Part shown: in pieces, positions 22,495 through 34,038 of the stretch
Numbering within the stretch: position 1 is the first letter of the stretch
How the letters are laid out: each line of letters opens with the position of its first letter
Assembly: GCA_018524725.1 (NCBI GenBank)
Contig: JAEUWP010000418.1
Location: forward strand, 1 to 64,000
Direction: 5' to 3'
DNA: 64,000 nucleotides
Source: Podaxis mareebaensis
Taxonomy: Eukaryota > Basidiomycota > Agaricomycetes > Agaricales > Agaricaceae
Program-made: the position numbers and the translations under genes
Notes under the pieces: model-generated
Told to the model about the DNA's origin: nothing
The model's input: the letters and a program-made list of their open reading frames with translations, nothing else
Databases searched by the model: none

Positions 22495-25105
22495 GGCGAG
22501 AGGAGGAGAGATGTGAGAGGAAGGGATGGGTTCGAGTCGTAGTCACAAGTCCTCCTTATATAACACTCCGGGCGTTACTGGATCCGGGGTGTCCAAGCAC
22601 TGGTGATTTCGGAGTTGAGGAAGCAAATATGTGGGTGAATAGGGCACACAAAGGGTCAGAAGGGGTGTCCGATGATTCGAGTCGAGTAATCTGGCGAGGG
22701 AGATCTGTACGTCAGACTCACCAGGACAATGCCAATGCGTATATATACCAATCGGAGCCCATCTCCATCTGCATCGTCTTCTCTCTTCCAAATGATTTGA
22801 TCTAGGACAGGATGTTCCACCCGAGGGCTCCACAATGGTCATTGATATCCGTCTCCGTTCATACAAGTGCTGCTTACTGGTTCGGTGAGGCACGCGGGTT
22901 ATCGTAGGCTTCCGGAGGACGGCGGAACTTCTTAGCCTAAGGGATTGTAACGCATCAAATGGGCTTGCGCTCCAGAAAGGAATGTCCAGTGTCGCAGCGT
23001 CACTACGGCGAAGGCAAAAAGGGTTTTAGACTTGTAACTTGCTAGGCGACCACCGGAGTCAGAGATTGCAGTCACTAACCAGTGCATCAAGCACGCGCCG
23101 TCAGGGGTCCCTCGAGGACTTCACAAATCCGCAGTTAGAATATGGGCGGCAACACCAATTCCTTTCCACGGAACACAACGTTGACCGAGCTAGTTGCAAC
23201 TGTCCCCCAGTGAGGCCGAGTTCGCATTCCAGAAATCGCCACCCTGTGTTTAGCTGAGAAAGTATTCGACAATAATTATGGATCCATTTACCGCACGACA
23301 CGGCGTTCGGAAATCAACTGAACCCAAGAACCCGGAATTTAATTAAGTCAATCAAGGAGAACACAGCATCTCGACCGTTGAGTCCATGTTACCGACGAAA
23401 GAACACCCTACGCTGTGGTACAAGTCTCGAACATCCCACATTGAACATGTGGGAGTTGATGGGAAAGGGTAATGTTGATCTATTTCTTGGCCAAGGAGAC
23501 AGAGGTGGTTTTTCTATGCTCTTATGTAATAGTGATACCCTCTGATCTTTTGAATCTGTTCCTCCTTTCTCCCATTTGTGAATTGAACCCCCTCATTATA
23601 TTACGATCGCAACGAATCCATGGCGCACATCAAGTGCTGTATAAGGTCACACGGAGCGGGGAACTCGTTAGCCACGAAGCGCATTATTCGTAATTTGCCA
23701 TTTTCTTGCAACTTCCATTCAATGTCGAGATCTTCAGGCAAGAATGTTATTCACCTTCATCCAAGAGGCCCGCGTCTCAACTTTTTGCACGATCGGAGCT
23801 TAATCGAGCCGCGACTCAGTGTCAACTCCTCAGGGCAATGCGTCCTGGATTGATAAGGGCTATCGCCGGTGTTCTCTGTCAGGCGCAGAGTTGTGGTGGT
23901 TTGAAACCCACGAATTCATCAGAATCATCTAAGGTTGGCGGCCTGACCTGCGAAGCGGGTTGAGTTGCCTCCGATGGTAGACACCGCATGTAAGTCCCCG
24001 GAGGACCGCTCCTGAGGTCTGAAACCTGGCCTTGCTAGGTCCCCGAGCTGGACACTGACACGCGTAAGGTCACAAAAGGAATCGATTGTGTTCAAGTTGA
24101 CACGAAGCTTTTGGTGGCAGATAGAACCCCAACACATGGGGTCTGAGTTCCGTAAACTGAGCGAGCTCTTTTCAAGATTTATTCAATATAATTTCTAGCT
24201 TGATTGGATCAGGAAGTACAGATCAGCGCATGCGGCCACGCCGGCGGTAACAAAGGTTTTCCGAGGACACATACGTGTATACGATCGGGTCTAATTGTGG
24301 AATGGAGAAATCGCGTTGACATGGCGGAAACGAGCTATTGTAGGTCATAATAAGTAACATGTCCCTTGTATTTCGCTCCAGACGCCAGTGGATTTAGGCC
24401 GAGGGCGAACACGGTTTGATGGATTCGATGAACAGAACACCTTGATGATTACCCCAAAATTATGATCTCGGAACAAAAATGCTGGACGAAGGAGAGGCGG
24501 TCTAATCGAGAACTCCGTGAATCACCAAGAAATGAACCAATTCCCAGTAATTAGACCGCTTTAACCCGGATGGGGCAGAAGCAGTGGTGAGTCATAAAAA
24601 GATTGCATGGGATTAATTGTCCCGTTTCCACCTAACTCTAAGCGTTCGTCTTTCGTTAAATTGTCGCGCCCATTTTAAACATCCAGCGTGATATGATATT
24701 GCATAGTTGACTACCTGCGATCCTCTCGCTGTGCAACCCGGCCCCTCCTCGAGCATAACGCAAAAGCCAATCATCACAGCCTTCTTGGACTATGTCACCT
24801 TCCACATCTGATAGAAAGGAATTTGCGGACGGAGGCAAGGCAAAAGTTTCGGGTTGCGTTACGGAATTTGCGCGATGTTTAGCTTTCAATATACATCCAA
24901 GCGCCAGGGAAAGCGGATCACAGTGCCCGTGATACCATCTAAAGAGTGGGAGCGGTTTTGGGGGAACAAGGGAAACGCTACTGGAATTCAACTTCAATTA
25001 ATACGTGGTATTCGATCTGCTGATGGTTCTCGGGTGCTGGAAGTACTGTTATCAGTATTCTTGTCAAATATTAATAGCACCGGGAGATGACCTACGGGGC
25101 TGGTG
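22495..25105. other. Long gap without a recognised gene
   Basis: Scattered ORFs of 60-116 aa occur on both strands, none with a recognised domain, a signal peptide or neighbouring exons in frame. A CpG-rich TATA-like atatataccaatcgg sits at 22740, upstream of nothing evident. The stretch could hold a lncRNA or a decayed gene, but I see no support. Confidence 0.4.
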
Positions 25106-26533
25106 TTACTGGGTCAAACACTTCCGTCCATAGAGCCGGTAAAAGTCGGCGACGAGATATAGACTACCAGCGATGATGATTAGGCCTGCATCTCTCGTGC
25201 GATCCGCTGCCCAGTCAATTGCCGCAGACAACGATCTCCCCGGCTCTGCATCCCCGTTAGTGACCCATATATCAGCATCGGAAATCAGGCTCCTAGCGAC
25301 GTCAGCGAGATCCAACGGGGAAACTGGTTTGACCCATGGCATTCCCGCTGGTGGAGAGAAGTCCAACAACGCAACGTGCGTTCTGACACGATCTTTCAAT
25401 TGGTCGGAAGAATACGGCAATAGAATTGGGGATAGTGTTTGGACAGGTGTTTTAGGAGGTGAGTGGGATAGCGCAAGAATGTAGGTGAGGTCGATAACCG
25501 TGTCCGTAGAGAGCGAAATGATCCGATTAATATAATTTGCTAAGGTCTTGGCAGATGCAGGATTATGGGCGCCATCAACTAGAACGGGAAGGGATTTTGG
25601 CGACGAGATTGTATGGAATGAGAGACGGCCGGGCCATTTCACTTTACTAATCCCACGAGCGATGACAGATGATGTAAGCAGATTAGCAATATTTGCTCTG
25701 AGTGGGCTTCTGGAAGTGAGAAGAACAGAGATAACGGTGAGGGCAGTCGTTAGATTTTCGAGCTGGTGTTCGCCATGAAGAGGAAAGTCCACCGTGATTT
25801 CTTCCGAGGAAGGGGTAAACGAGAACGAGACCCGGTTCCCTGCAGGTGGATGGAAAGATGATGGACGGAAAGATAGAGGCGGTTGCGTTGCGTTGTCCAC
25901 CTTGCGAACGGTAAGGAGGGGGACCAATTTACTCTTCTTCTCCAAAAGGGCAGCCTTGACGGTGTCAACTACCTCCGGGTACTTCTGCGGGCCCAAGATG
26001 AACGGCCTTTCGGACCGAGCAATTCCAGCCTTTTCTGTTGCAATCGCAGAAACCGTGTTACCCAGGAAGGCTTGATGGTCAAGATCGACATTGGTAAGAG
26101 CAGAAACGAGGATAGCTTCATCTGGAATGATGTTCGTCGCGTCCAGTCTTCCTCCCATGCCCACCTCAACTACAGCGATATCAACTCCGACGCGTTCGAA
26201 GATTTGTAGAGCCGTCAGCGTGAGAAGCTCGAAATTGCTGAGGTTGGTGCCCTGCTCCGCGTCAACTCGTTCAACTTCGGCTCTTACTGAGTTCAGAAGC
26301 CCAGTCTCAACAGGATCACCGTTGACGACGATGCAATCATTGATGCTGACAAGATGGGGACTGTTGTATCTGCCGACGTTCAGGGGGGGTGAAGTTGCAC
26401 GAAGGATTGATGAGATAATTGCGGTGACGCTGCCCTTCCCATTGGTGCCTGCTACATGACATGTTGGCCGTGTGTATCTTGGAAGGTGGTGTATCGCGTT
26501 CCGGAGTCGGTCCAAACTGAGGTCGATTGACAT
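25106..26533 (-). CDS. FOL3: Dihydrofolate synthase (Mur ligase family)
   Basis: A single-exon gene of about 475 residues. The start is chosen at MSIDLSLDRLRNAIHHLP (26533), because the 34 residues upstream in the same frame look unrelated and homologues begin here. The ATP loop is HVAGTNGKGSVTA, followed by YNSPHLVSINDCI, VVEVGMGGRLDATNI, LTNVDLDHQAFLGNT with TEKAGIAR, PLHGEHQLENLTTAL, VKWPGRLSFH, VDGAHNPASA and a C-terminal GSLYLVADFYR. It joins glutamate to dihydropteroate to make dihydrofolate. The block AGMPWVKPVSPLDLAD resembles yeast Fol3 rather than the polyglutamylating enzyme Met7, supporting the FOL3 call. Confidence 0.9.
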   Translation of the reverse strand: MSIDLSLDRLRNAIHHLPRYTRPTCHVAGTNGKGSVTAIISSILRATSPPLNVGRYNSPHLVSINDCIVVNGDPVETGLLNSVRAEVERVDAEQGTNLSNFELLTLTALQIFERVGVDIAVVEVGMGGRLDATNIIPDEAILVSALTNVDLDHQAFLGNTVSAIATEKAGIARSERPFILGPQKYPEVVDTVKAALLEKKSKLVPLLTVRKVDNATQPPLSFRPSSFHPPAGNRVSFSFTPSSEEITVDFPLHGEHQLENLTTALTVISVLLTSRSPLRANIANLLTSSVIARGISKVKWPGRLSFHTISSPKSLPVLVDGAHNPASAKTLANYINRIISLSTDTVIDLTYILALSHSPPKTPVQTLSPILLPYSSDQLKDRVRTHVALLDFSPPAGMPWVKPVSPLDLADVARSLISDADIWVTNGDAEPGRSLSAAIDWAADRTRDAGLIIIAGSLYLVADFYRLYGRKCLTQ

Positions 26534-26941
26534 AACGACGAGAGGGCAGAACGTGATAAATGTCAAATTAATATGGCGATATGCCTGATTTAGGGCACGT
26601 GCTGTACAAATATTTGAATGTCTTCCCAATCCCATCTAAAAATTGACGAGTTGACAAAGCTTGAGGCCTAATAGCTTGTAGAACCGGATACGCCTCATTT
26701 CTGCTAGGAGTCTTCTAGCGAGTGGTAAGACCAGAGCTGGCGTACATCTGCCCCTTGGAGCGCCAGGACTCCTCCAACGGTGGTAGATGCACAGATTCGA
26801 GGCCCAGCAACTGTATGGTACGATGACGCATGTGACTACTCGGTTTTGATGCTTATAACGCCACTCCTTATGTTATAGCCGAAACGAGTAGTGAGATGTC
26901 TTGGCGCGAGAATTCTCCCCTCAACACCCTAAATCATCATA

Positions 26942-27090
26942 CACTGGGCCGGTGAGTCAACAAACCAGCTGTTTTATCGAGACTTTATCATAATTTATAT
27001 TCCAAATATGGTAATTGATACCATATATGGTAAGTAGTTCACAATAATGCCTTGATAAAACACTAGGCTTATTGACTCACCGGCCCAGTG
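26942..27090. mobile_element. MITE-like element, 149 bp, with CATA duplications
   Basis: The ends are perfect 19 bp inverted repeats: cactgggccggtgagtcaa at the left and its complement at 27072-27090. The element is flanked on both sides by the 4-base CATA, a probable target-site duplication. The inside is AT-rich with no ORF. A diverged relative lies at 36853-36991. I infer a non-autonomous DNA transposon; its superfamily is not assigned. Confidence 0.8.
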
Positions 27091-27658
27091 CATAACTATC
27101 TTAGAAAAGCTGACATTCTACACTTCGCCAAGTGACTTCTCAACTCTGAACGGTTCAACTCCAGGGCGACCACAAAGAACCGTGAAGCACACCACACGAT
27201 AAATGGCCGAATGCGCCATTGGCGCCCCGTATTACTATCATCAAACGCTATCACAGCTGTTGAGAACAAATCTCAATGCAAGTTCAGGGCAAAGCGACCG
27301 TGACTGAGCATGAGTTTAACTTTAGTTCAGCACCCACGAGTTCTTGTCGACTATTACTCAAATCCAGGACGAGAACAACGGGGAGGTGTGTCCGTATCCA
27401 ATTTTCACCGTGAAGTAGGAATAAGAACTAATGGGCCATGGTATCAAAGACAATTCGGAAAAGAAACAAACCAACAAATAATGAATCTTATTACCCACAT
27501 CCCCGTAACCCTATACATAATATGTCCGTACAAAGGGCATAGATTTTATCAAGCTCGAGGCCGTTACCAGCTTTCCGGCCTTACACCCTATTCAAGCCAC
27601 GCTTTCTCCATGGTCATACGCAACTAATCGTTCTCTAACTTAGTACAGGTGAACTTGT

Positions 27659-28476
27659 TCAATCAACGGTCTCCGTTCCGAGGTCCCGCTTCCAGGGTGG
27701 TGCGGCAGTACCATCTTCGGTGCGTTTCCAAGTTGGCGTCGTGGCATCCTTCCAGGGCGGCGGGGAAGCAGTCTCATCCGACTCACGCTTCCAACCAGGT
27801 GCACCGCTTTCCTCACGCCTCCAACCAGGCGCGCCGTTTTCCACTCGTCTCCATCCAGGCGCACCATTTTCCACTCGTCTCCATCCAGGCGCACCATTTT
27901 CTCCTCGCCTCCATCCAGGTGCACCGTTTTCTCCTCGCCTCCATCCGGGTGCACTGTTCTCTCCTCGCCTCCATCCGGGTGCACTGTTCTCTCCTCGCCT
28001 CCATCCAGGCGCACCGCTCTCTCCTCGTCTCCAACCTGGTGCACCGCTCTCTTCTCGCCTCCATCCAGGTGCACTGTTCTCTTCTCGCCTCCACCCAGGT
28101 GCACCACTCTCTCCTCGTCTCCAACCTGGTGCGCCGTCGGTGTCTCTCCTCCAACCCGGTGCACCATCAACACCTCGTTTCCAACCTGGCGCGCCGTCAG
28201 TGTCTCGCCTCCAGCCAGGTGCAGGACCGCTACTCTGTTTCTGCGTGGAGATGTAAATCAGACGTGTGGCAAAGCAGATATCCATGTAGGATAACTAACA
28301 CTTTCAGCTACTACATTCTCGAGTCCGGGGCCTCGACTCAGGAGATTTTGGTTCCCCTGCAAAGACGGTTAACAATATACAGAGCGAGTTGCTCCAGGAG
28401 GGCATACCACGGGTACAGCACTGGCAGTGACAGCAAGAGTTGAAGCAAGGAGGGCGAAAAAGGCTACGGAACGCAT
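27659..28476 (-). CDS. Secreted Kex2-processed repeat-peptide precursor (15 x APGW)
   Basis: Three exons fit: 28476-28408, 28356-28315 and 28240-27659, giving a 230-residue product. The start MRSVAFFALLASTLAVTASA is a textbook signal peptide, with cleavage expected before VPV. A 14-residue spacer leads into 15 tandem units of the pattern xxx(G/S)APGW followed by RR or KR. Examples are DTDGAPGW, GVDGAPGW, GESGAPGW, EENSAPGW, GENSAPGW, GENGAPGW and VENGAPGW. Two diverged units end in PTWKR and APPWKR before the tail DLGTETVD. Dibasic sites match Kex2 cleavage in the Golgi, with Kex1 trimming, so secreted octapeptides ending in Trp are predicted. No CAAX motif exists, unlike basidiomycete pheromones. 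Function is unknown. Confidence 0.75.
27796..28225. repeat. 30 bp tandem repeat encoding the APGW units
   Basis: About fourteen near-identical 30 bp units, with core ctccatccaggcgcacc, cover this stretch. The unit length is a multiple of three, so both strands stay open and long shadow ORFs arise (178 and 264 aa forward, 113 and 177 aa reverse). Differences between neighbouring units mostly keep the APGW and dibasic codons. Confidence 0.9.
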
Positions 28477-31400
28477 CTATGTTTAGGTGCGATGAATTCT
28501 AAGTAGCCACCTCTACGCGAGAGTGCTCATGTTATATACTCATCCAAGTTCGTTTGCTGAGTTAGGAGCACCCTCAGAGGATCAGGGTGCCTGGGATCAA
28601 GAACCATGCGTCACAGTTGCCTGGCAGAAGTCTGAAGTGGTGCAATATCCCCATGCGGGTCAAGCGATTCTTCTCCGTCCGAACTCAATCAAGTAGCGTG
28701 ATCTCCACAATTGTACATCCGATACTTGCCGATCAGGCTCGTTGGCTCGTAGCGACTCACAGGTTAGATGCGGACATCATACCCAAAGCCCTGGTGTGGG
28801 GGCATTTCAGAAAGTTGGTTTGCCCTTCACCTACAAAGCTGCGTCGCTATCTGCTCGTGATTTTTGTAGGCCCCTCGACCCATGATCATAGTTCTTTGTC
28901 AATTTGGCAACACTAGGGGGCATGTGTATCCGATAACGGACGGGTCAGCACATGGGCATATATACGTGGATCCCACCGATAAGAATATCAGGCCAACTCC
29001 GTCTAAGGTTGTGTGACTGGGGAGACTTGAGTTTGGATATGACCTCGGGGAGATGTCGTAGGATGTCATAAACTGGATCCACTTCGCTCAGGTTTCTCCG
29101 TGCTCTGAAAGGTAGGAAGTAGCATGACCGATTGTCGGATGATCTGCCGTTGCCTTTCGGTCCTAGCCCGGTCCTGTGGTTGCCTGGCGGTTTATTTCAA
29201 GCAATGCCGAGTGGTCTCAGGTGGTCTCATGCCTACGGGTCTCTGACAAAGGAGTCTGGCTTATGTTAGTTCCTTGGCACGTGGCTCTGGCGGATAATTT
29301 CAGCGGAAAACAATGCTTAGCTTTGATTCCATAAGTATGTTAATCTCCTCATTGCGAAATGGAGATTAGAAAGTACACAATCAGGGACAACTAATCAATC
29401 CTGCCAAGGCAGGCTCTGTTTCTAGCTCTGTTTGCCACATAGAATGATAACCCAAAGATGAACTGTCTAGGAGGTCAGTAAATGCTCGCCAAGAATATCT
29501 GAACTCTACGGTAAGCCTCGCCTACAGTGAAGAGTGTTCCATCAGGAGAATAGTTATGATACGCCACTCCCTTGCCTTCCTAATCATCTCCAGTAGGATT
29601 GGAGAACCCACCATAGACGGCTGTCTGGTACATTTGGTATGTGCTCACAAATCATCGTACCCCGGTAACCTGTCCTCGGCGTTGTGGCTATCGATTAAAA
29701 GAAGCTCCATGACATCGTTGTTCAATCAACCGTTGGTCCACAAATTAGCCGTCAGGGAAGGAGGACAAATTTGACAACCATGAAGCACTCCCGACGTGTA
29801 GAATGAGGCTTTTTGTTGCGACAGGCGCTGATTGCCATAGATGAATGTCTCGGTTGGAGAAGGTGGGATGCGTGCTGCTCAAGCAGAACTTATGCATCCC
29901 AGCGATGTCATCGTCCTTGATCCCGGCAAGATTGGAGAGAAAACCAGAAGGAACGGGCTGCCGGCCCTGGCATCCTTCATCCAGAGAGTGTGTGGTATCT
30001 TACACGATCTGGACGCATATCTCAGTCACCCCTGACCCAAGAAACGACTCGCGTATTTGAGGGACCTGGGGATTAACCAATCCAGTGCTCGTACCAGGAC
30101 CTATAGGTAGCCCGTGGTCAATGACTTATAAACGTCTATGACTGCCTTTGATTCCATGACAGCTCCGGGTCGGTCTTGATGGGAGGGCACGGGTGGGGCT
30201 TAATGAAAAGCTCATTCCGTGGACCAGCCCGTTTTGGGACGTGCTTGATTCACAATTCTGGTGTTAGATTAGATATACACTCGGACCCTCATCGACGGTC
30301 GTGAAGCCTAAAGCCACCGCCCCGTGATGAGTCCAATCTTCCAATAAGCGACTATTCGACAGCTCTTCTCGAAGAATAAACGTACTAGGTTCCTGATTAA
30401 TTAATATTAAGGACCTGACACCGCCGTAGTAAAGTAGAGTCTTTCCGATGCCAACTCTGATCGCTGATCTGAGAAAACTTCCGGGCGCCTCAGGAAAGCG
30501 CAGAGCATGCGGGAGTCTCTGTCCTAGCCCTGAGTGAGCTCACGCGGGCCTGAGAGCCCTTCCGGAAGGAGCACATAATCCTGAGCAGGTCCAGATACCC
30601 CAGAAAGTAGTCCCTCTCCGGCGAGAAAGGTCTGATGGGAATTGCGACGAAGTCAAAGCCAGTCAATCGGGTCTTGGGTCATTTTACGTATGTCATGGAG
30701 CCTTCCTAGAGGTTGTTTGCAACGAATTCTTGCCTTCTTGGCCCAATAAAAAGACAGCGAGATGCAAGAGGCGGTGAGCGTGGCCAGGCTGAGACAGCGC
30801 ATAGACACCGAATTGTCGTGAAGGATCAGGATCACCAACTCCGTCACAGCGAAGTCGGGGGATTCACTTGTTTCTGCAGATTTAAAACCTACCTTTTCAC
30901 AGCATTAAATATCCCATCAAAATAGAATGAGCTTGCGAGGTGGGTGTTATGTCTTTGAGAGCATTCACTCATGTGGGGACCCGATTTTTTTTCTGGAACA
31001 AAGTCGAAGTTTAGCTTTACAGAAACTGATAATCCTGTTGTCGCTGCCTCGACTTGGAAATGAAGTGTGCTCAACGCTGGGAGCAGGAAAAGGGCAGCCA
31101 AGTTCAAGTAATCAGGCGAGTGGAACAAATCCGAAGCGGCGGGGGCATGCATGTGTGATATGGCTGGCAACCTTTTGGTTGGGGTTAACGTTTCATTTGG
31201 GACAAAGTTACTTCTCTGCACACGGGCAAGGTGCTGAAGGCAATATTCACAGCGGGAGAATTGCTCATCTAATAGCTCCCTCGCCTTACTCTGGTAATTG
31301 CTAACGTGACCCCTTCGAAATGAAGGCCTTGCAGGGTCACGGAGCAGGCTCTTCACCAGGCCCTCCACAATCCAGTAATCACACACGTATGCTTTAGCGT

Positions 31401-32379
31401 GTCTCCTTCCTAACAGCCACATTAAGCATAGATTACTGCGGTACTTCCTTTACCTCCCAATCTAATAGGTGTGCGTAGAAACACATATCCATCAGGAGTG
31501 GATTACAATTCTCTCCATTCTCTGTTTCACCCAAAGACATTTGTTCCCGTTCCCGACAACAATCATCGATCACTATTCCAATCCATCATTAACATTTTTA
31601 ACCAACGTATTCCTTGGACACATCTCAAAAGATATGAAATGGATACGGGTATGACTCTAATTGCACAGAAATAGGCGGGAACGAATTAATAGAGTTGTGC
31701 TAAGCGAGATGAGCGTTACAGCAAGGGGGGGAGGGTAAGAGCAAGGGGTAGCTCAAGGCCAGCAGCGAGCAGGTACTCTAGTCGAGGTCCGGAGGAGAGA
31801 AAGGCAGTGAGAGGAACCGTTACCGCGCCGGCGACTTCTGTCGTAAGCTGTTTCCTCAGTTCACCAGTTGAGCGTCCAACTCGATTGGCGATATCATTGT
31901 TCAGCGCCAGAGGTCATCCATCAGCGCTTCATCAACGAAGATCTAGTGGTAATTTCAAACCGGAGATTCTCAATTGTAAGGCCGATGTCAGTTGAGAAAT
32001 GAGGTCACATTCGACGGTCTACAAAAATACAGTGGTGGTATCAATAGCGATAGATAGGTAAAAGTCGATGTATCAAGCATCGAGAAGAACGAGGTGAAAC
32101 ATAGGCTACATCAAAGGGGAATCAAATCAAGACGAACACGTATAATATGGCTACAGTGGGATGGTTGGTGTACCAAGGTGTAATTGTGCGATGGATGAAC
32201 ACAGCAGGAGAGACGAGATCAAGGAACGTAAAGATAGACGGAAACTGAAAGTGATTAAAGGGCGAGCGATTTCGCAACAGCGGCAAAGTATCAATATATG
32301 AGAAGAGAGGTGGGATCGAAGATAAACAAGATGAGTTTTGGATACAGGCAATATCAAGAAAGTGATCATCAGAGAGGAA
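28477..32379. other. Long gap without a recognised gene
   Basis: This contains the promoter of the peptide precursor (first few hundred bases), the 3' region of the HMG-box gene (about 32000-32379), and short ORFs. The largest is a 177 aa reverse ORF at 30889-31422, which has no motif, splice signals or signal peptide to support it. A near-palindrome, aggttcctgattaat against its partner ending aaggacct, lies at about 30389-30418. Confidence 0.4.
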
Positions 32380-34038
32380 TCACGCTTCGTTCTTGACGAA
32401 ATCACTCAAGTCGAACGCATTGTTGACGAATGAGAATTCCATCCCATTCGCGCAACCGACATTCTCGGGGGCATATCCAAGGTCGTCGTTCCCGAAACCA
32501 AGGTCGCCACCCCAACCCTCGGAAGCTCCAAGATCTTCGACGCCAGTGAACATTCCATTGGTAGGAGTTTGACCAGGGTGCATCGGTTGGGGAGCGAAGA
32601 CTGGTAGAGGGAGAGTTGCATCAGAAGGCTGGGGAGAGCCGGAATACGTCGATGACGTGTGGGAGGATGGGAGTGATGGGCTCTGTTGGAGAGAAGAGGA
32701 CAGCCAATGTCCCATATCAAGCTCCGGCATTTCGGCGGGGTTATTATTAGACTCGGTAGACGTGGGATCGTGTGGTGCGGTATTGTTGTACATACGCGAG
32801 AGAATGTCCTGTGGTGCCAGGGGTTCTAGTGGTCCAAGCCCAAGCTGGGTGTCATGTGGTTGCTCGTGGGGAGGTAGAGAAGTCATCAGCTCGTTGACGT
32901 TGAAGGGTGCGTTTTGTTGTTCAGGTTGAGATGACTGGAAGTTGAAGCTACTAAAGGTATTGAAGAGTGTGGGGTCTGGCTCCGGGAGCGGAGAGGTATC
33001 ATGTTGGAACATGTGCGGCTGGGTCTGCTGTGGGTTAGGCATAGTCCAGGAGCGGAAAAAGGCCGGCCCAGCGCTCGACGGACGGCGCTGTTGTCCTAAC
33101 ATCATCCGTTGTTGGCGTGAAATGGGAGATGCAGGCCGCGATGGCATGAAAAACGGTGCTGATGGAAGAGAAATATTGCCGTAAGGACTGTAGTAATCGT
33201 TTGGAAGAGGAACAGAGGAAGAGCGACGGTGAGTGTACAGAGGCGCGGGTTGCGTCACAGGCGTCTGAGAGCGTAGCCTGTCAAGGTTGCGAACTGCCTC
33301 TGCCAGTTCATCCCCTTTCTTTCCTTCCAGAAGGAGCTGAGCGACCTCTTCGCACCGGCGCTCGTCTTCGGGAGTTGGCAAAACTTTCTCCTTTTTCTTC
33401 TCCTTATTCTTGTTGTGAACAGGGCGGAAGCGATAATTGGGATACTTTGCCTTGTGCTCGGCCTTCGCGTGCTTGGCCTTGACCTCCCACAGACGTTTCT
33501 CCTCGAGTGGCAATGCCCTCCAGCAGTTGCCTGGATCCAGCGTTAGATATCCAACCATATTTTCGATAAATACTGAATCGCTTACCAATGATCTTCGATA
33601 GTGATCCATGATTGGTTTCGATGGAACCAGGAACATGCTTTTGACGGACAAAGTCGGCACGGAAGAGCATGAAGGCGTTGGGCGGGCGGGGGATGTAGCC
33701 AAGTGACCGACGCTTACCGGGCGGTGCACGTCGGCGGGCAGGTGAAGCCGTGGGAGCTTCTGAAGGAGGAAAGAGGGCGGAGGATGGCGAAGGCGGCAGA
33801 GCGGATTCTGGGCTATCCTCTGGCTCAACGTAGGTAACGGGAGTGACGTTCGGCGCAAACATGACCGGTTTCGGAGGAGGTGGGAGGCCAATACCATAGA
33901 CCCCAGGTTTGGCGGGGTTCAACCCGACTGTAAGGAATTAGTATAAGCCAAATAATCAAACAGTGATGAGTTGGCAGGCGTACCAAGCATGACGGACGAG
34001 CGTCTTCTACGGTTAGCAGCGATGCGGAAGGCGGGCAT
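32380..34038 (-). CDS. HMG-box transcription factor (MATA_HMG type)
   Basis: Starting at MPAFRIAANRRRRSSVML (34038), the gene has two introns, one after the first exon and one within the HMG box (SLSKIIG, then NCWRALP). The single HMG box runs YIPRPPNAFMLFRADFVR, QKHVPGSIETNHGSLSKIIG, WRALPLEEKRLWEVKAKHA and EHKAKYPNYRFRPVH, close to fungal MATA/pheromone-response type boxes that bend DNA. The remaining C-terminal part (about 350 residues) is rich in Pro, Ser and Gln and ends acidic (DLSDFVKNEA), as in an activation domain. It is a nuclear regulator. Similar boxes occur in Prf1- and Pcc1-like factors of mating and fruiting, but an exact orthologue is not assigned. Confidence 0.85.

Noticed and set aside
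27796..28225. CRISPR array
   Set aside because: The repeats are contiguous, without unique spacers, and they encode protein in a eukaryote.
27649..28443. 264 aa forward ORF with HxxL-type periodic repeats
   Set aside because: It is a shadow of the 30 bp repeat, with no signal peptide or splice support on that strand.
30889..31422. 177 aa reverse ORF
   Set aside because: No domain, start context, or flanking exons; composition looks random.
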